Below are positions 32,903 to 39,593 of a stretch of 45,806 bases of DNA, one piece after another. The notes below the pieces were generated by a model that made no database searches, was not told where the DNA came from, and saw only the letters and a program-made list of their open reading frames with translations. The first letter of the stretch is position 1. The number at the start of each line of letters is the position of its first letter. Made by a program: the position numbers and the translations under genes. Source of the stretch: Oribacterium sp. GTDB taxonomy: Bacteria; Bacillota_A; Clostridia; Lachnospirales; Lachnospiraceae. Where the stretch lies: NCBI GenBank assembly GCA_004554245.1, contig SFND01000018.1, positions 1-45,806 of the forward strand, read 5' to 3'.

Positions 32903-34108
32903 TTAGAATAATCCGCCGATCTTTGTAACGAAGGTCGGGATGCCCATATAGGCCGATAAGATCACGACGAGGACGCCGAGTACCAGCAGGACGGTCGGAT
33001 GATGATAATCCGCACCCATGATCGACTTCTTCTGGGAAGCGATGAGGCAGATGCCGAGGGTGATCGGAAGGATGAGGCCGTTGAATGCACCTGCGAGTAC
33101 GAGGAGGGTCGCCGGATTTCCGAGGACGATCATCACGGCTGTCGAAACGACGATGAATCCGATGATGACGGCATTCTCGTTCTTTGCGATCGCCGGGTGG
33201 AAGGTCTTTAAGAAGGATACAGAAGTGTACGCAGCACCGATGATGGAGGTTACGGCTGCACACAGAAGTACGAGACCTGCGAAGCGGTATCCGATCTCAC
33301 CTGCACCCTGCTTGAACGCGTCTGCTGCCGGGTTCGACGCATCGAGCTCTACACCTGCCCTGCTGACAACACCGAGCACGGCGAGGAAGAGGAAGATACG
33401 TACGATGGTGGCGATGCTGATACCCATGACCGAGCTTCTGTTGATTTCGGCTGCATTGTCCTTACCAGTGATGCCGGCATCGATCAGACGGTGCGCACCG
33501 GAGAAGGTGATGTAGCCGCCGACGGTGCCACCCATGAGGGTCAGGATTGCCGGGAAGAGTGGCTGAATACCGGTGGACGGCGCGACGGTGTTCTTCAGTG
33601 CATCACCTACCGGTGGCTTGACCACGATGATCACGATAAAGATGACCACGATCATGATGGCGCCGAGAACCTTCGTCAGGGTGTCCATCGCGGATTTCGC
33701 GTTCTTGAAGAGGAAAACGACGATGGCGATGGCTGCCGCGATGACATATCCGATGGTGGTCGGAATACCGAGCAGGGTGTTCAGGCCCAGCGAACCGCCG
33801 CCGACATTGCCGATGTTAAAGACGAGGCCGCCGAGCACGACCATGAAGGATACGAAGTAACCGAGTCCAGGGAGAACCTTGTTCGCGACATCCTGTCCGC
33901 GAAGACCGGTCGTACAGAGTACGCGCCAGATGTTAAGCTGTGCGACCGCTGAGAGAATGATCGATACCAGGATGACGAAGCCGAAGCTCGCCTTGTACTG
34001 GCCGGTAAATGTGGCGGTCTGTGTCAAGAAGCCAGGTCCGATCGCGGATGTGGCCATCAGAAATGCTGCTCCTAAGAGCGCGCCGCTGCTTTTTTTCTTC
34101 TCACTCAT
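32903..34108 (-). CDS. NRAMP-like (APC-fold) transporter lacking the metal-site motifs
   Basis: From ATG 34108 (AGGAGG 8 nt upstream) the protein has 401 residues and about 11 membrane helices in NRAMP order. The TM1 motif, normally DPGN, reads GPGFLTQT, and TM6, normally MPH, reads VGGYITFSGAHRL, so the residues that bind Mn/Fe are missing. The rest (NIGNVGGGSLGLNTLLG, VAGAFNGLILPITL) follows the family. Such divergent NRAMP homologues sit beside 5-oxoprolinase genes in other Bacillota, as I recall, and may carry 5-oxoproline or another organic solute. It has its own terminator and is transcribed toward the pxp operon. Confidence 0.82.
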   Translation of the reverse strand: MSEKKKSSGALLGAAFLMATSAIGPGFLTQTATFTGQYKASFGFVILVSIILSAVAQLNIWRVLCTTGLRGQDVANKVLPGLGYFVSFMVVLGGLVFNIGNVGGGSLGLNTLLGIPTTIGYVIAAAIAIVVFLFKNAKSAMDTLTKVLGAIMIVVIFIVIIVVKPPVGDALKNTVAPSTGIQPLFPAILTLMGGTVGGYITFSGAHRLIDAGITGKDNAAEINRSSVMGISIATIVRIFLFLAVLGVVSRAGVELDASNPAADAFKQGAGEIGYRFAGLVLLCAAVTSIIGAAYTSVSFLKTFHPAIAKNENAVIIGFIVVSTAVMIVLGNPATLLVLAGAFNGLILPITLGICLIASQKKSIMGADYHHPTVLLVLGVLVVILSAYMGIPTFVTKIGGLF

Positions 34109-34400
34109 GATGAAGTCCTCCTGTTCTGGAAAAGTTCGCAGTTTCTGTGTCTTTAACTGCTGTAGAATACAGAAAACATAAGCCCCCTTCTTTTTCTGCA
34201 CGTGTCTTTTTGTTTCAAATCCCCTGTTTCATGAATCCCGAAACATGTTCAGAGCGATCTTTATAACTTAAAGCAATCACTTGCTCTGATGAAATAAGTA
34301 TGCGTCATGATTTGTAGAATAGCAAGTAGAAATCGAGCGTCAGTCTTTCGGATTTGGCATATCAGACATTCTGAGTATGTCTTTTAAGTTATTGCAAAAT

Positions 34401-34432
34401 AAATAGGGCCCCGGTTTCCGGGGCCCTATTTT
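34401..34432. terminator. Bidirectional-looking terminator after the binding-protein gene
   Basis: A perfect 14-bp stem (34401-34414 with 34418-34431; core AGGGCCCCGG) with a TTT loop is flanked by A and T runs. It stops the binding-protein transcript 10 nt past its stop codon on the minus strand. The gap 34109-34400 has no gene. Confidence 0.9.
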
Positions 34433-34441
34433 GAGCTTTCA

Positions 34442-35596
34442 TCACTTCTGGATGTAGTAGAAGTCGTCGTCTGGCATGGTGCCGCCGACGGACTTCGGGT
34501 TTGCGTCGAAGAGTACCTGAAGGTAGCCTGCGAGGTCGGTCTTCAGCTCGTCACCGGCGATGGCGACGATGTTGCAGTTCGGGAGTGCCTTCTTCGCTAC
34601 CGGTGCCTTCGCGATGATGCCGTACTTCGCGACGAGCTCTGCGGTGGTGTCGACGTCGGTGGCTGCCTTTTCTGTGGATGCCTGGTGATCGGCGATGAAC
34701 TGGTCGACTTCTGCGGCACGGTTTTCGAGTACTTCGTTACGAACGACGGTGACGCCGGTGAGGAGCTTCGAATCCGGGGATACGCTCTTCCACTCGTCGG
34801 TGAGAGAGAAGGCGACCTTCAGCTGGTCGTTCTGCGCGGTGGCCACGGTTACGAACGGCTGTGGGAGGATCGCGATCTGGGCTGGATCCTGCTTCAGGAG
34901 CGCGGCGATCTCGGTGGCCTCGGACTTAAACTGCACGTCACAGTCGGTGACACCGTTCTTCTCGAGGAGATAGTTCAGTACGTACTCCGGGGATGCGCCC
35001 TGGCCGGTGGAAAGTACGGTCTTGCCGGCGAGGTCCTTCACGGACTTGATGTTCTCATCGCCGGTCACGCAGTAGAGCACGCCGAGGGTGTTGATGTCGA
35101 TGGCGCTGACGCCGTGGTTCGTCTTGTTATATGCGACCGCGGCTACGTTCGCCGGGAGCAGGGCGATGTCGAGCTTGCCGGAAACGAGCTCACTCATGAT
35201 GACGTCCGGCTGGCTCTGCATCTCGAAGCTGTAGCCGCTCTTCGCACCGCTCTCGACCTCACTCATGAGATTTACGAGGCCCATGGTGGTCGGGCCCTTC
35301 AGGGAGCCGACACGCAGCACCTCGTCCGAAGCTTCGCCGATGGTCAGCACTTCTGCCGCACTGGTCTCTTCGGTCTTTTCTGCGGCAGCGGTTGTTTCTG
35401 CTGCGGTTTCCGTCGCCTTCTCTGTTTCCGCAGCCGTCGTCTCCTCAGCAGCAGCACTCGTCTCCTGGCCGTCTGCATTGGCCTCAGTTGCAGCTGCGGT
35501 CGTCGCCTGCGGGGTGGTGGATGCGCCACAGCCGGCGAGCATCGATGCCGCGAGTACAGCGGCGAGCATCCTATTCCAATATTTCATTTTTTTCAT
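34442..35596 (-). CDS. ABC transporter substrate-binding lipoprotein (NitT/TauT, ThiY/SsuA-like)
   Basis: The protein has 384 residues from ATG 35596 (AGGAGG 6 nt upstream; another ATG sits 3 nt earlier). The lipobox LAGC ends the signal peptide, followed by an Ala/Thr/Glu-rich linker of about 65 residues (TTAAAEKTEETSAAE type), then a periplasmic-binding-protein type 2 fold with LRVGSLKGPTTMG, KTVLSTGQGASPEYVLNYLL and DPAQIAILPQPFV. It should deliver a small solute to the permease and ATPase encoded at 26.4-27.9 kb, although six genes lie between. TGCATTGGC (35474) falls in the linker. Terminators follow at 34401 and precede at 35766. Confidence 0.88.
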   Translation of the reverse strand: MKKMKYWNRMLAAVLAASMLAGCGASTTPQATTAAATEANADGQETSAAAEETTAAETEKATETAAETTAAAEKTEETSAAEVLTIGEASDEVLRVGSLKGPTTMGLVNLMSEVESGAKSGYSFEMQSQPDVIMSELVSGKLDIALLPANVAAVAYNKTNHGVSAIDINTLGVLYCVTGDENIKSVKDLAGKTVLSTGQGASPEYVLNYLLEKNGVTDCDVQFKSEATEIAALLKQDPAQIAILPQPFVTVATAQNDQLKVAFSLTDEWKSVSPDSKLLTGVTVVRNEVLENRAAEVDQFIADHQASTEKAATDVDTTAELVAKYGIIAKAPVAKKALPNCNIVAIAGDELKTDLAGYLQVLFDANPKSVGGTMPDDDFYYIQK

Positions 35597-35702
35597 CATC
35601 GTCCTCCTGATCAGCATGAATGAAATTCTGGTCTCTGCCCCACGCGACACCGCATACCGTTGTAGCGAACGGGGCGATGACGCGGAAGCAGACTGATTGT
35701 GA

Positions 35703-35742
35703 ATTATATCTCAATCATCATAATCTTATCTCGGCAGATAAG
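35703..35742 (-). promoter_or_regulatory. Candidate promoter and operator for the binding-protein gene
   Basis: A perfect -10 box TATAAT (complement of 35703-35708) lies about 105 nt before the start codon. In the -35 area is a palindrome CTTATCT-CGGC-AGATAAG (35725-35742) instead of a good -35 box, suggesting control by a DNA-binding regulator. Confidence 0.45.
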
Positions 35743-35765
35743 CAAATTCTAAAAGAAATACAATA

Positions 35766-35796
35766 GAAAAACCCGGAAAGCCGAAGCTTTCCGGGT
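35766..35796 (-). terminator. Rho-independent terminator after rpsI
   Basis: ACCCGGAAAGC-TTCG-GCTTTCCGGGT (35771-35796) on the minus strand has a UUCG tetraloop and is followed by five T. It lies 33 nt past the rpsI stop. Confidence 0.92.
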
Positions 35797-35828
35797 CTGA
35801 TGCACCTGAATGCACTGTGGAGATGTAA

Positions 35829-36221
35829 TTATCGCTTGCTGAACTGAGGTGCGCGACGAGCGGCTTTGAGGCCGTATTTCTTTCTCTCCTTCATTCTCGG
35901 ATCTCTGGTGAGGAATCCTGCCTTCTTGAGTGCTGGTCTGTACTCAGCATCCATCTCGCAGAGAGCTCTTGCAATACCGTGACGGATTGCACCAGCCTGG
36001 CCAGCGATACCACCACCGCAAACATTTACGAGGATGTCAAGCTTGCCCTCGTTCTGAGTCAGAACGATCGGCTGATTAACGATGGTCTTGAGGGTATCAA
36101 GGCCGAAATACTCGTCGAGGCTTCTCTTGTTGATTGTGATCTTACCAGTGCCCGGCATGATGTATACTCTGGCAACGGAAGACTTTCTTCTACCTGTACC
36201 GTAATTTCTGTTTGTAGCCAT
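35829..36221 (-). CDS. rpsI: Ribosomal protein S9
   Basis: The 130-residue protein has the S9 signatures NYGTGRRKSSVARVYI at the start, GGGIAGQAGAIRHGIARAL and the basic C-terminus KYGLKAARRAPQFSKR, whose last arginine reaches the ribosomal P site. It follows rplM by 14 nt, the standard bacterial pair, and ends at a strong terminator. Confidence 0.97.
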   Translation of the reverse strand: MATNRNYGTGRRKSSVARVYIMPGTGKITINKRSLDEYFGLDTLKTIVNQPIVLTQNEGKLDILVNVCGGGIAGQAGAIRHGIARALCEMDAEYRPALKKAGFLTRDPRMKERKKYGLKAARRAPQFSKR

Positions 36222-36235
36222 TGTAATATCCTCCC

Positions 36236-36664
36236 TTAGAATGTAAGCTCAACAGGCTTCTGTGCCTGGTGCTTGTGATCTGCGCCAGCGTATACGAAAA
36301 GCTTCTTATACATCTGTCTGCCTAATGGTCCGTGAGGAAGCATACCCTTAACAGCATACTCGATTACCTTCTCAGGCTTGTTATCGCGAAGCTCACGAAG
36401 TGTGGTCTCCTTCATGGAACCTACATACTTAGAGTGTGTGCGATAAACCTTCTGATCCAGCTTCTTGCCGGTTACAGCGATCTTGTCTGCGTTTACGATG
36501 ATTACATAATCGCCGCAGTCAAGGAACGGTGTGTAGGTTGGCTTGTTCTTTCCACGAAGAACCTTAGCAACCTCTGATGCAAGACGTCCGAGCGTCTTGC
36601 CCTCTGCATCTACTACATACCACTTTCTGTCGATTGTAGAAGCTGTAGCTACGTATGAATTCAT
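36236..36664 (-). CDS. rplM: Ribosomal protein L13
   Basis: The 142-residue protein has KWYVVDAEGKTLGRLASEVAKVLRG-type sequence, YTPFLDCGDYVIIVNADKI and VKGMLPHGPLGR, all typical of L13. AGGAGG precedes the ATG by 6 nt. A 220-nt leader and a consensus promoter lie upstream. First gene of the rplM-rpsI operon. Confidence 0.97.
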   Translation of the reverse strand: MNSYVATASTIDRKWYVVDAEGKTLGRLASEVAKVLRGKNKPTYTPFLDCGDYVIIVNADKIAVTGKKLDQKVYRTHSKYVGSMKETTLRELRDNKPEKVIEYAVKGMLPHGPLGRQMYKKLFVYAGADHKHQAQKPVELTF

Positions 36665-36918
36665 AACAACCTCCTGTGATAAGGCTACTTACTCTGGTCT
36701 CTGTCCAAAACAGAACTTCTGTAAAACGGTCACCGCATTTGGGTTTGAATGCTCGCGCTCTGCAAGTGGTCCACTCTGAGACTGATTTCAGTATTTAATG
36801 TAGCCTGGGTCTCAGTTTCTGAGCCCTTGCTTAATTAGTTCCCCGTCGCATTCCGGACATGATATCCCCCTTCAGGCGACAGCTTTAATAGTATATGCGG
36901 AATCGTTCGGCCTGTCAA
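36665..36918 (-). promoter_or_regulatory. rplM-rpsI promoter and long structured leader
   Basis: TTGACA (complement of 36913-36918), 17 bp, then TATACT (complement of 36890-36895) is a near-perfect sigma-A promoter. Transcription from about 36883 gives a leader of about 220 nt with a stem GGGCTCAG-AAA-CTGAGACCC and a conserved-looking stretch near 36720-36775. Many Bacillota have an autoregulatory L13 leader here; I cannot confirm that this one matches it. Confidence 0.7.
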
Positions 36919-36951
36919 TGGATTTTCGTGAAATTCCGTTGGCAGGCCGAA
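36906..36951. repeat. Inverted repeat covering the -35 box of the rplM promoter
   Basis: TTCGGCCTGTCAATGGA (36906-36922) pairs with TCCGTTGGCAGGCCGAA (36935-36951) apart from two positions that become G-U in RNA. The -35 hexamer lies inside the left arm. It is a possible operator or end-of-operon hairpin for the HAD gene. Confidence 0.65.
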
Positions 36952-36967
36952 CCCACAGGCCGGACTC

Positions 36968-36997
36968 GGAGCGCTGTGCTTCTGGTGGCAGCGCTCC
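36968..36997 (-). terminator. Hairpin after the HAD gene, terminator without a T-run
   Basis: GGAGCGCTG (36968-36976) pairs with CAGCGCTCC (36989-36997). It lies 22 nt past the HAD stop on the minus strand, but no T-run follows, so it may slow rather than stop transcription. Confidence 0.4.
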
Positions 36998-37018
36998 GGG
37001 GCCGACCTTTGTATCCGT

Positions 37019-37705
37019 TCATTTCAGTCCAGAGATTTCCTTCGGGAGGGACTCCATCCACGGGATGATACGGTCGAGACTGTCGATCTGAGCGTCACAG
37101 AGGTCCACGAGGCCGGAGAGGTCGTTCATGTCCGGGATGCCGAGCACATAGCCACCGGCGGCGTAGCCAGCCTTCACGCCGTTTACAGAGTCTTCCACGA
37201 CGACGCAGGCGCGCGGGTCTACACCGAGGCGCTCTGCGCAGATGAGGAAGAGATCCGGCTCCGGTTTTCCGTGGGTGGTGAGGTCACCGCAGCCGACGAA
37301 GTCGAAGGTATCCTCCATCTTCGCTTCGCGGAGGTAGTGCATGACCTGTGGGGTGCGTGTGGAGGAGCCGATGGCGATCTTATAGCCGTGCGCCTTCAGC
37401 CAGGCGAGGGTTTCGTCGAGGCCCTTCATCTTCGGCACGCCTTCGCGGTCGACGTAGCGGAACACCTCTTCCATGCGAATCGCGCGCTCTGTGGCGTAGC
37501 TGTAGCCCGGATTCGCGGCTTCGAAGACCTGTGATCCGTACTCGAGGGAGGCACCGCGCATCTGATCGAGCATCTCGTCGTCGATGTGGAAGCCACGGAT
37601 CGGTGCGAGCTTGAACCACATTGTGCGGTACAGGCGCTCGGTATCGAAGAGTGTACCGTCCATATCGAAGATAAATGCCTTAATCGGAAGTCTCTCTGAA
37701 GTCAT
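37019..37705 (-). CDS. HAD-superfamily hydrolase, beta-phosphoglucomutase-like
   Basis: The 228-residue protein has HAD motif I FDMDGTLFDTE (nucleophile Asp near residue 14), motif II SSTRT near 115, and motif III/IV region KPEPDLFL with VVEDSVNGV. The cap is of the C1 type. It is a phosphatase or phosphosugar mutase acting on a small phosphate; the substrate is not readable. The start overlaps the truA stop by 4 nt (ATGA), so the two are translationally coupled. Last gene of the ecfA-ecfT-truA transcription unit. Confidence 0.88.
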   Translation of the reverse strand: MTSERLPIKAFIFDMDGTLFDTERLYRTMWFKLAPIRGFHIDDEMLDQMRGASLEYGSQVFEAANPGYSYATERAIRMEEVFRYVDREGVPKMKGLDETLAWLKAHGYKIAIGSSTRTPQVMHYLREAKMEDTFDFVGCGDLTTHGKPEPDLFLICAERLGVDPRACVVVEDSVNGVKAGYAAGGYVLGIPDMNDLSGLVDLCDAQIDSLDRIIPWMESLPKEISGLK

Positions 37706-38676
37706 ACTGTTTCTCCCCTGTTTTCTGTAGATTCGTCTGTTTCTGAATCGCTGCTGTCTGTGGCCAATATCTCTGACGTTCCCTCGTCACGCGCATCATC
37801 TGCGGTGGCGGCTTCGTCGTAGTGAAGTGCGCAGAGGCACAGTCCGTGCGCGGGCACGGTCGGTCCCGCGGTGGTTCTGTCCTTCGCCGCCAGCATGGTC
37901 CGGATATCCTCCGGCGCGCGTCGTCCGTTTCCGATGACGAGGAGCGTGCCGACGATGATGCGGATCATGTGGTAGAGGAAGCCGTTGCCGCGGATGCGGA
38001 TGACGAGCTGTGAACCCTCCTCCAGGATATCGATGCTGTAGATTTCGCGGATGGCGTCGCCGCCGTGCTCGAAGACCTGGCTGTCCGGGTTCACAAAGCT
38101 CGTGAAGTCATGGACGCCGACGAGCTCGCGGGCAGCGGCCCGCATGCGCTCGAGGTCGAGCGGGTAGGTGTAGTTGTACGCATAGAGGCGCGTCAGCGGG
38201 TTCGCGACGCGGCCATGATCGATGCGGTATTCGTAGCACTTTTCGTGTGGCACGAAGCGCGGGTGGAAGTCCATGCTGACCTCGTCCGCCTGCATCACAC
38301 GGATGTCCGGGGGCAGGTAGCGGTTGATGGCCTTCGGGAAGTTCGCCGCCGGGATCGTGCTTTCGGTATCGAAGCAGGCGACATTCCCGAGCGCATGGAC
38401 ACCGCTGTCGGTGCGGCTTGCGCCCACGACCGGGAGGATGCCCGGAGCTGCGGCTGCGGCTTCGTCTACATGGTCTGGTGACGTCAGCGGATTCAGACTT
38501 TTTTCCGGTGCTGCGCCGTGGACGGCCTCCTTCGGCAGGAGCTGTCCGAGCGCACGCTGGAGCTCGCCCTGGATCGTCGGGAAACTGCCCTCCGGGTGGG
38601 CTGCTGTAGGCTGCTGGATCTGCCAGCCCCGGTAGTTCGTGCCATCATATGCGATTGTGAGCCTGATTCTTCTCAT
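37702..38676 (-). CDS. truA: tRNA pseudouridine(38-40) synthase TruA
   Basis: From ATG 38676 (AGGAAA upstream) the protein has 324 residues. It has the TruA opening RRIRLTIAYDGTNYRGWQ, the catalytic Asp in ASRTDSGVHALGNVACF, and RIRGNGFLYHMIRIIVGTLL. It makes pseudouridine at tRNA anticodon-stem positions 38-40. About 30 Ala/Pro/Ser residues are inserted before the catalytic motif (EKSLNPLTSPDHVDEAAAAA), and the C-terminus has an acidic Ser/Asp/Glu tail of about 35 residues not found in the family. Its position after ecfT is the usual clostridial order. Confidence 0.94.
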   Translation of the reverse strand: MRRIRLTIAYDGTNYRGWQIQQPTAAHPEGSFPTIQGELQRALGQLLPKEAVHGAAPEKSLNPLTSPDHVDEAAAAAPGILPVVGASRTDSGVHALGNVACFDTESTIPAANFPKAINRYLPPDIRVMQADEVSMDFHPRFVPHEKCYEYRIDHGRVANPLTRLYAYNYTYPLDLERMRAAARELVGVHDFTSFVNPDSQVFEHGGDAIREIYSIDILEEGSQLVIRIRGNGFLYHMIRIIVGTLLVIGNGRRAPEDIRTMLAAKDRTTAGPTVPAHGLCLCALHYDEAATADDARDEGTSEILATDSSDSETDESTENRGETV

Positions 38677-38783
38677 CTGATCTTTCCTGTGCACGCTGCT
38701 TCCTCCGCAGCGCCATAAAAGTGAAGGTCGCCTGCATTGGCCCAGGAAAGGCGATGCGGCGACCAAAGTCATGGGTGTCCGTG

Positions 38784-39593
38784 TCAGAACGGCAGCGCCA
38801 CGAAGCGGGAAACCACAGACAGGCCGAGGTAGAGGAGCATGAGGGCGTAGGCGATGCGGTCGCGCGCAGCATAGCGAAGCGGCTTCATCTTCGTACGACC
38901 CTCGCCGCCGTGGTAGCAGCGGGCCTCCATCGCCATCGCGAGGTCGTTCGCGCGGCGGAAGGCACTGATGAAGAGCGGTACCAGGATCGGCACCATCGCC
39001 TTTGCGCGCTGGAGCAGATTCCCGCTCTCGAAGTCAGCACCGCGGGCCTGCTGTGCCTTCATGATCTTATCCGTTTCCTCGATGAGGATCGGGATAAAAC
39101 GGAGTGCGATCGACATCATCATCGAGATTTCGTGGACCGGTACGCCGACCTTTTTCAGGACACCGAGTCCCTTCTCCAGACCGTCGGTGAGCTGGTTCGG
39201 CGTGGTCGTCAGTGTCATGAGCGAGGAGCCGAGCACGAGAAGGATGAGACGTGCACCCATCATGAGCGCGATGTGGAGACCCTCACGGGTGATCTTCAGG
39301 ATCCAGAACTGCACGAGCACCTCGCCTGGAGTCAGGAAGAGGTTGAAGCTCACGGAGATCAGGAGCAGAATCACGATGCTCTTAAGCCCCCGCGTCATGA
39401 AGCGGAACGGCACGTTGCTGATTTTGATGAGGATCGCGAGGGCGAGCGCAGCGACGCCATACATGATCCAGCTCTTCACGATGAAGAGGGAGATCAGGAA
39501 AAGTACGGTGCCGAGCAGCTTCACCCGCGGGTCCAGGCGATGAATCACGGAGTCGACCGGATAGTACTGTCCTAAGGTTACTTCTCTCAGCAT
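38784..39593 (-). CDS. ecfT: ECF transporter transmembrane subunit EcfT
   Basis: The 269-residue membrane protein has the EcfT opening YYPVDSVIHRLDPRVKL, about five helices, and the two coupling motifs that touch the ATPases: AQQARGADF near 188 and AMEARCYHG near 229 (the second has ARC where ARG is usual). It forms the energising module with the ATPases for vitamin or metal uptake, using substrate-binding S-components encoded elsewhere. The start overlaps the ecfA stop by 7 nt. Confidence 0.94.
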   Translation of the reverse strand: MLREVTLGQYYPVDSVIHRLDPRVKLLGTVLFLISLFIVKSWIMYGVAALALAILIKISNVPFRFMTRGLKSIVILLLISVSFNLFLTPGEVLVQFWILKITREGLHIALMMGARLILLVLGSSLMTLTTTPNQLTDGLEKGLGVLKKVGVPVHEISMMMSIALRFIPILIEETDKIMKAQQARGADFESGNLLQRAKAMVPILVPLFISAFRRANDLAMAMEARCYHGGEGRTKMKPLRYAARDRIAYALMLLYLGLSVVSRFVALPF

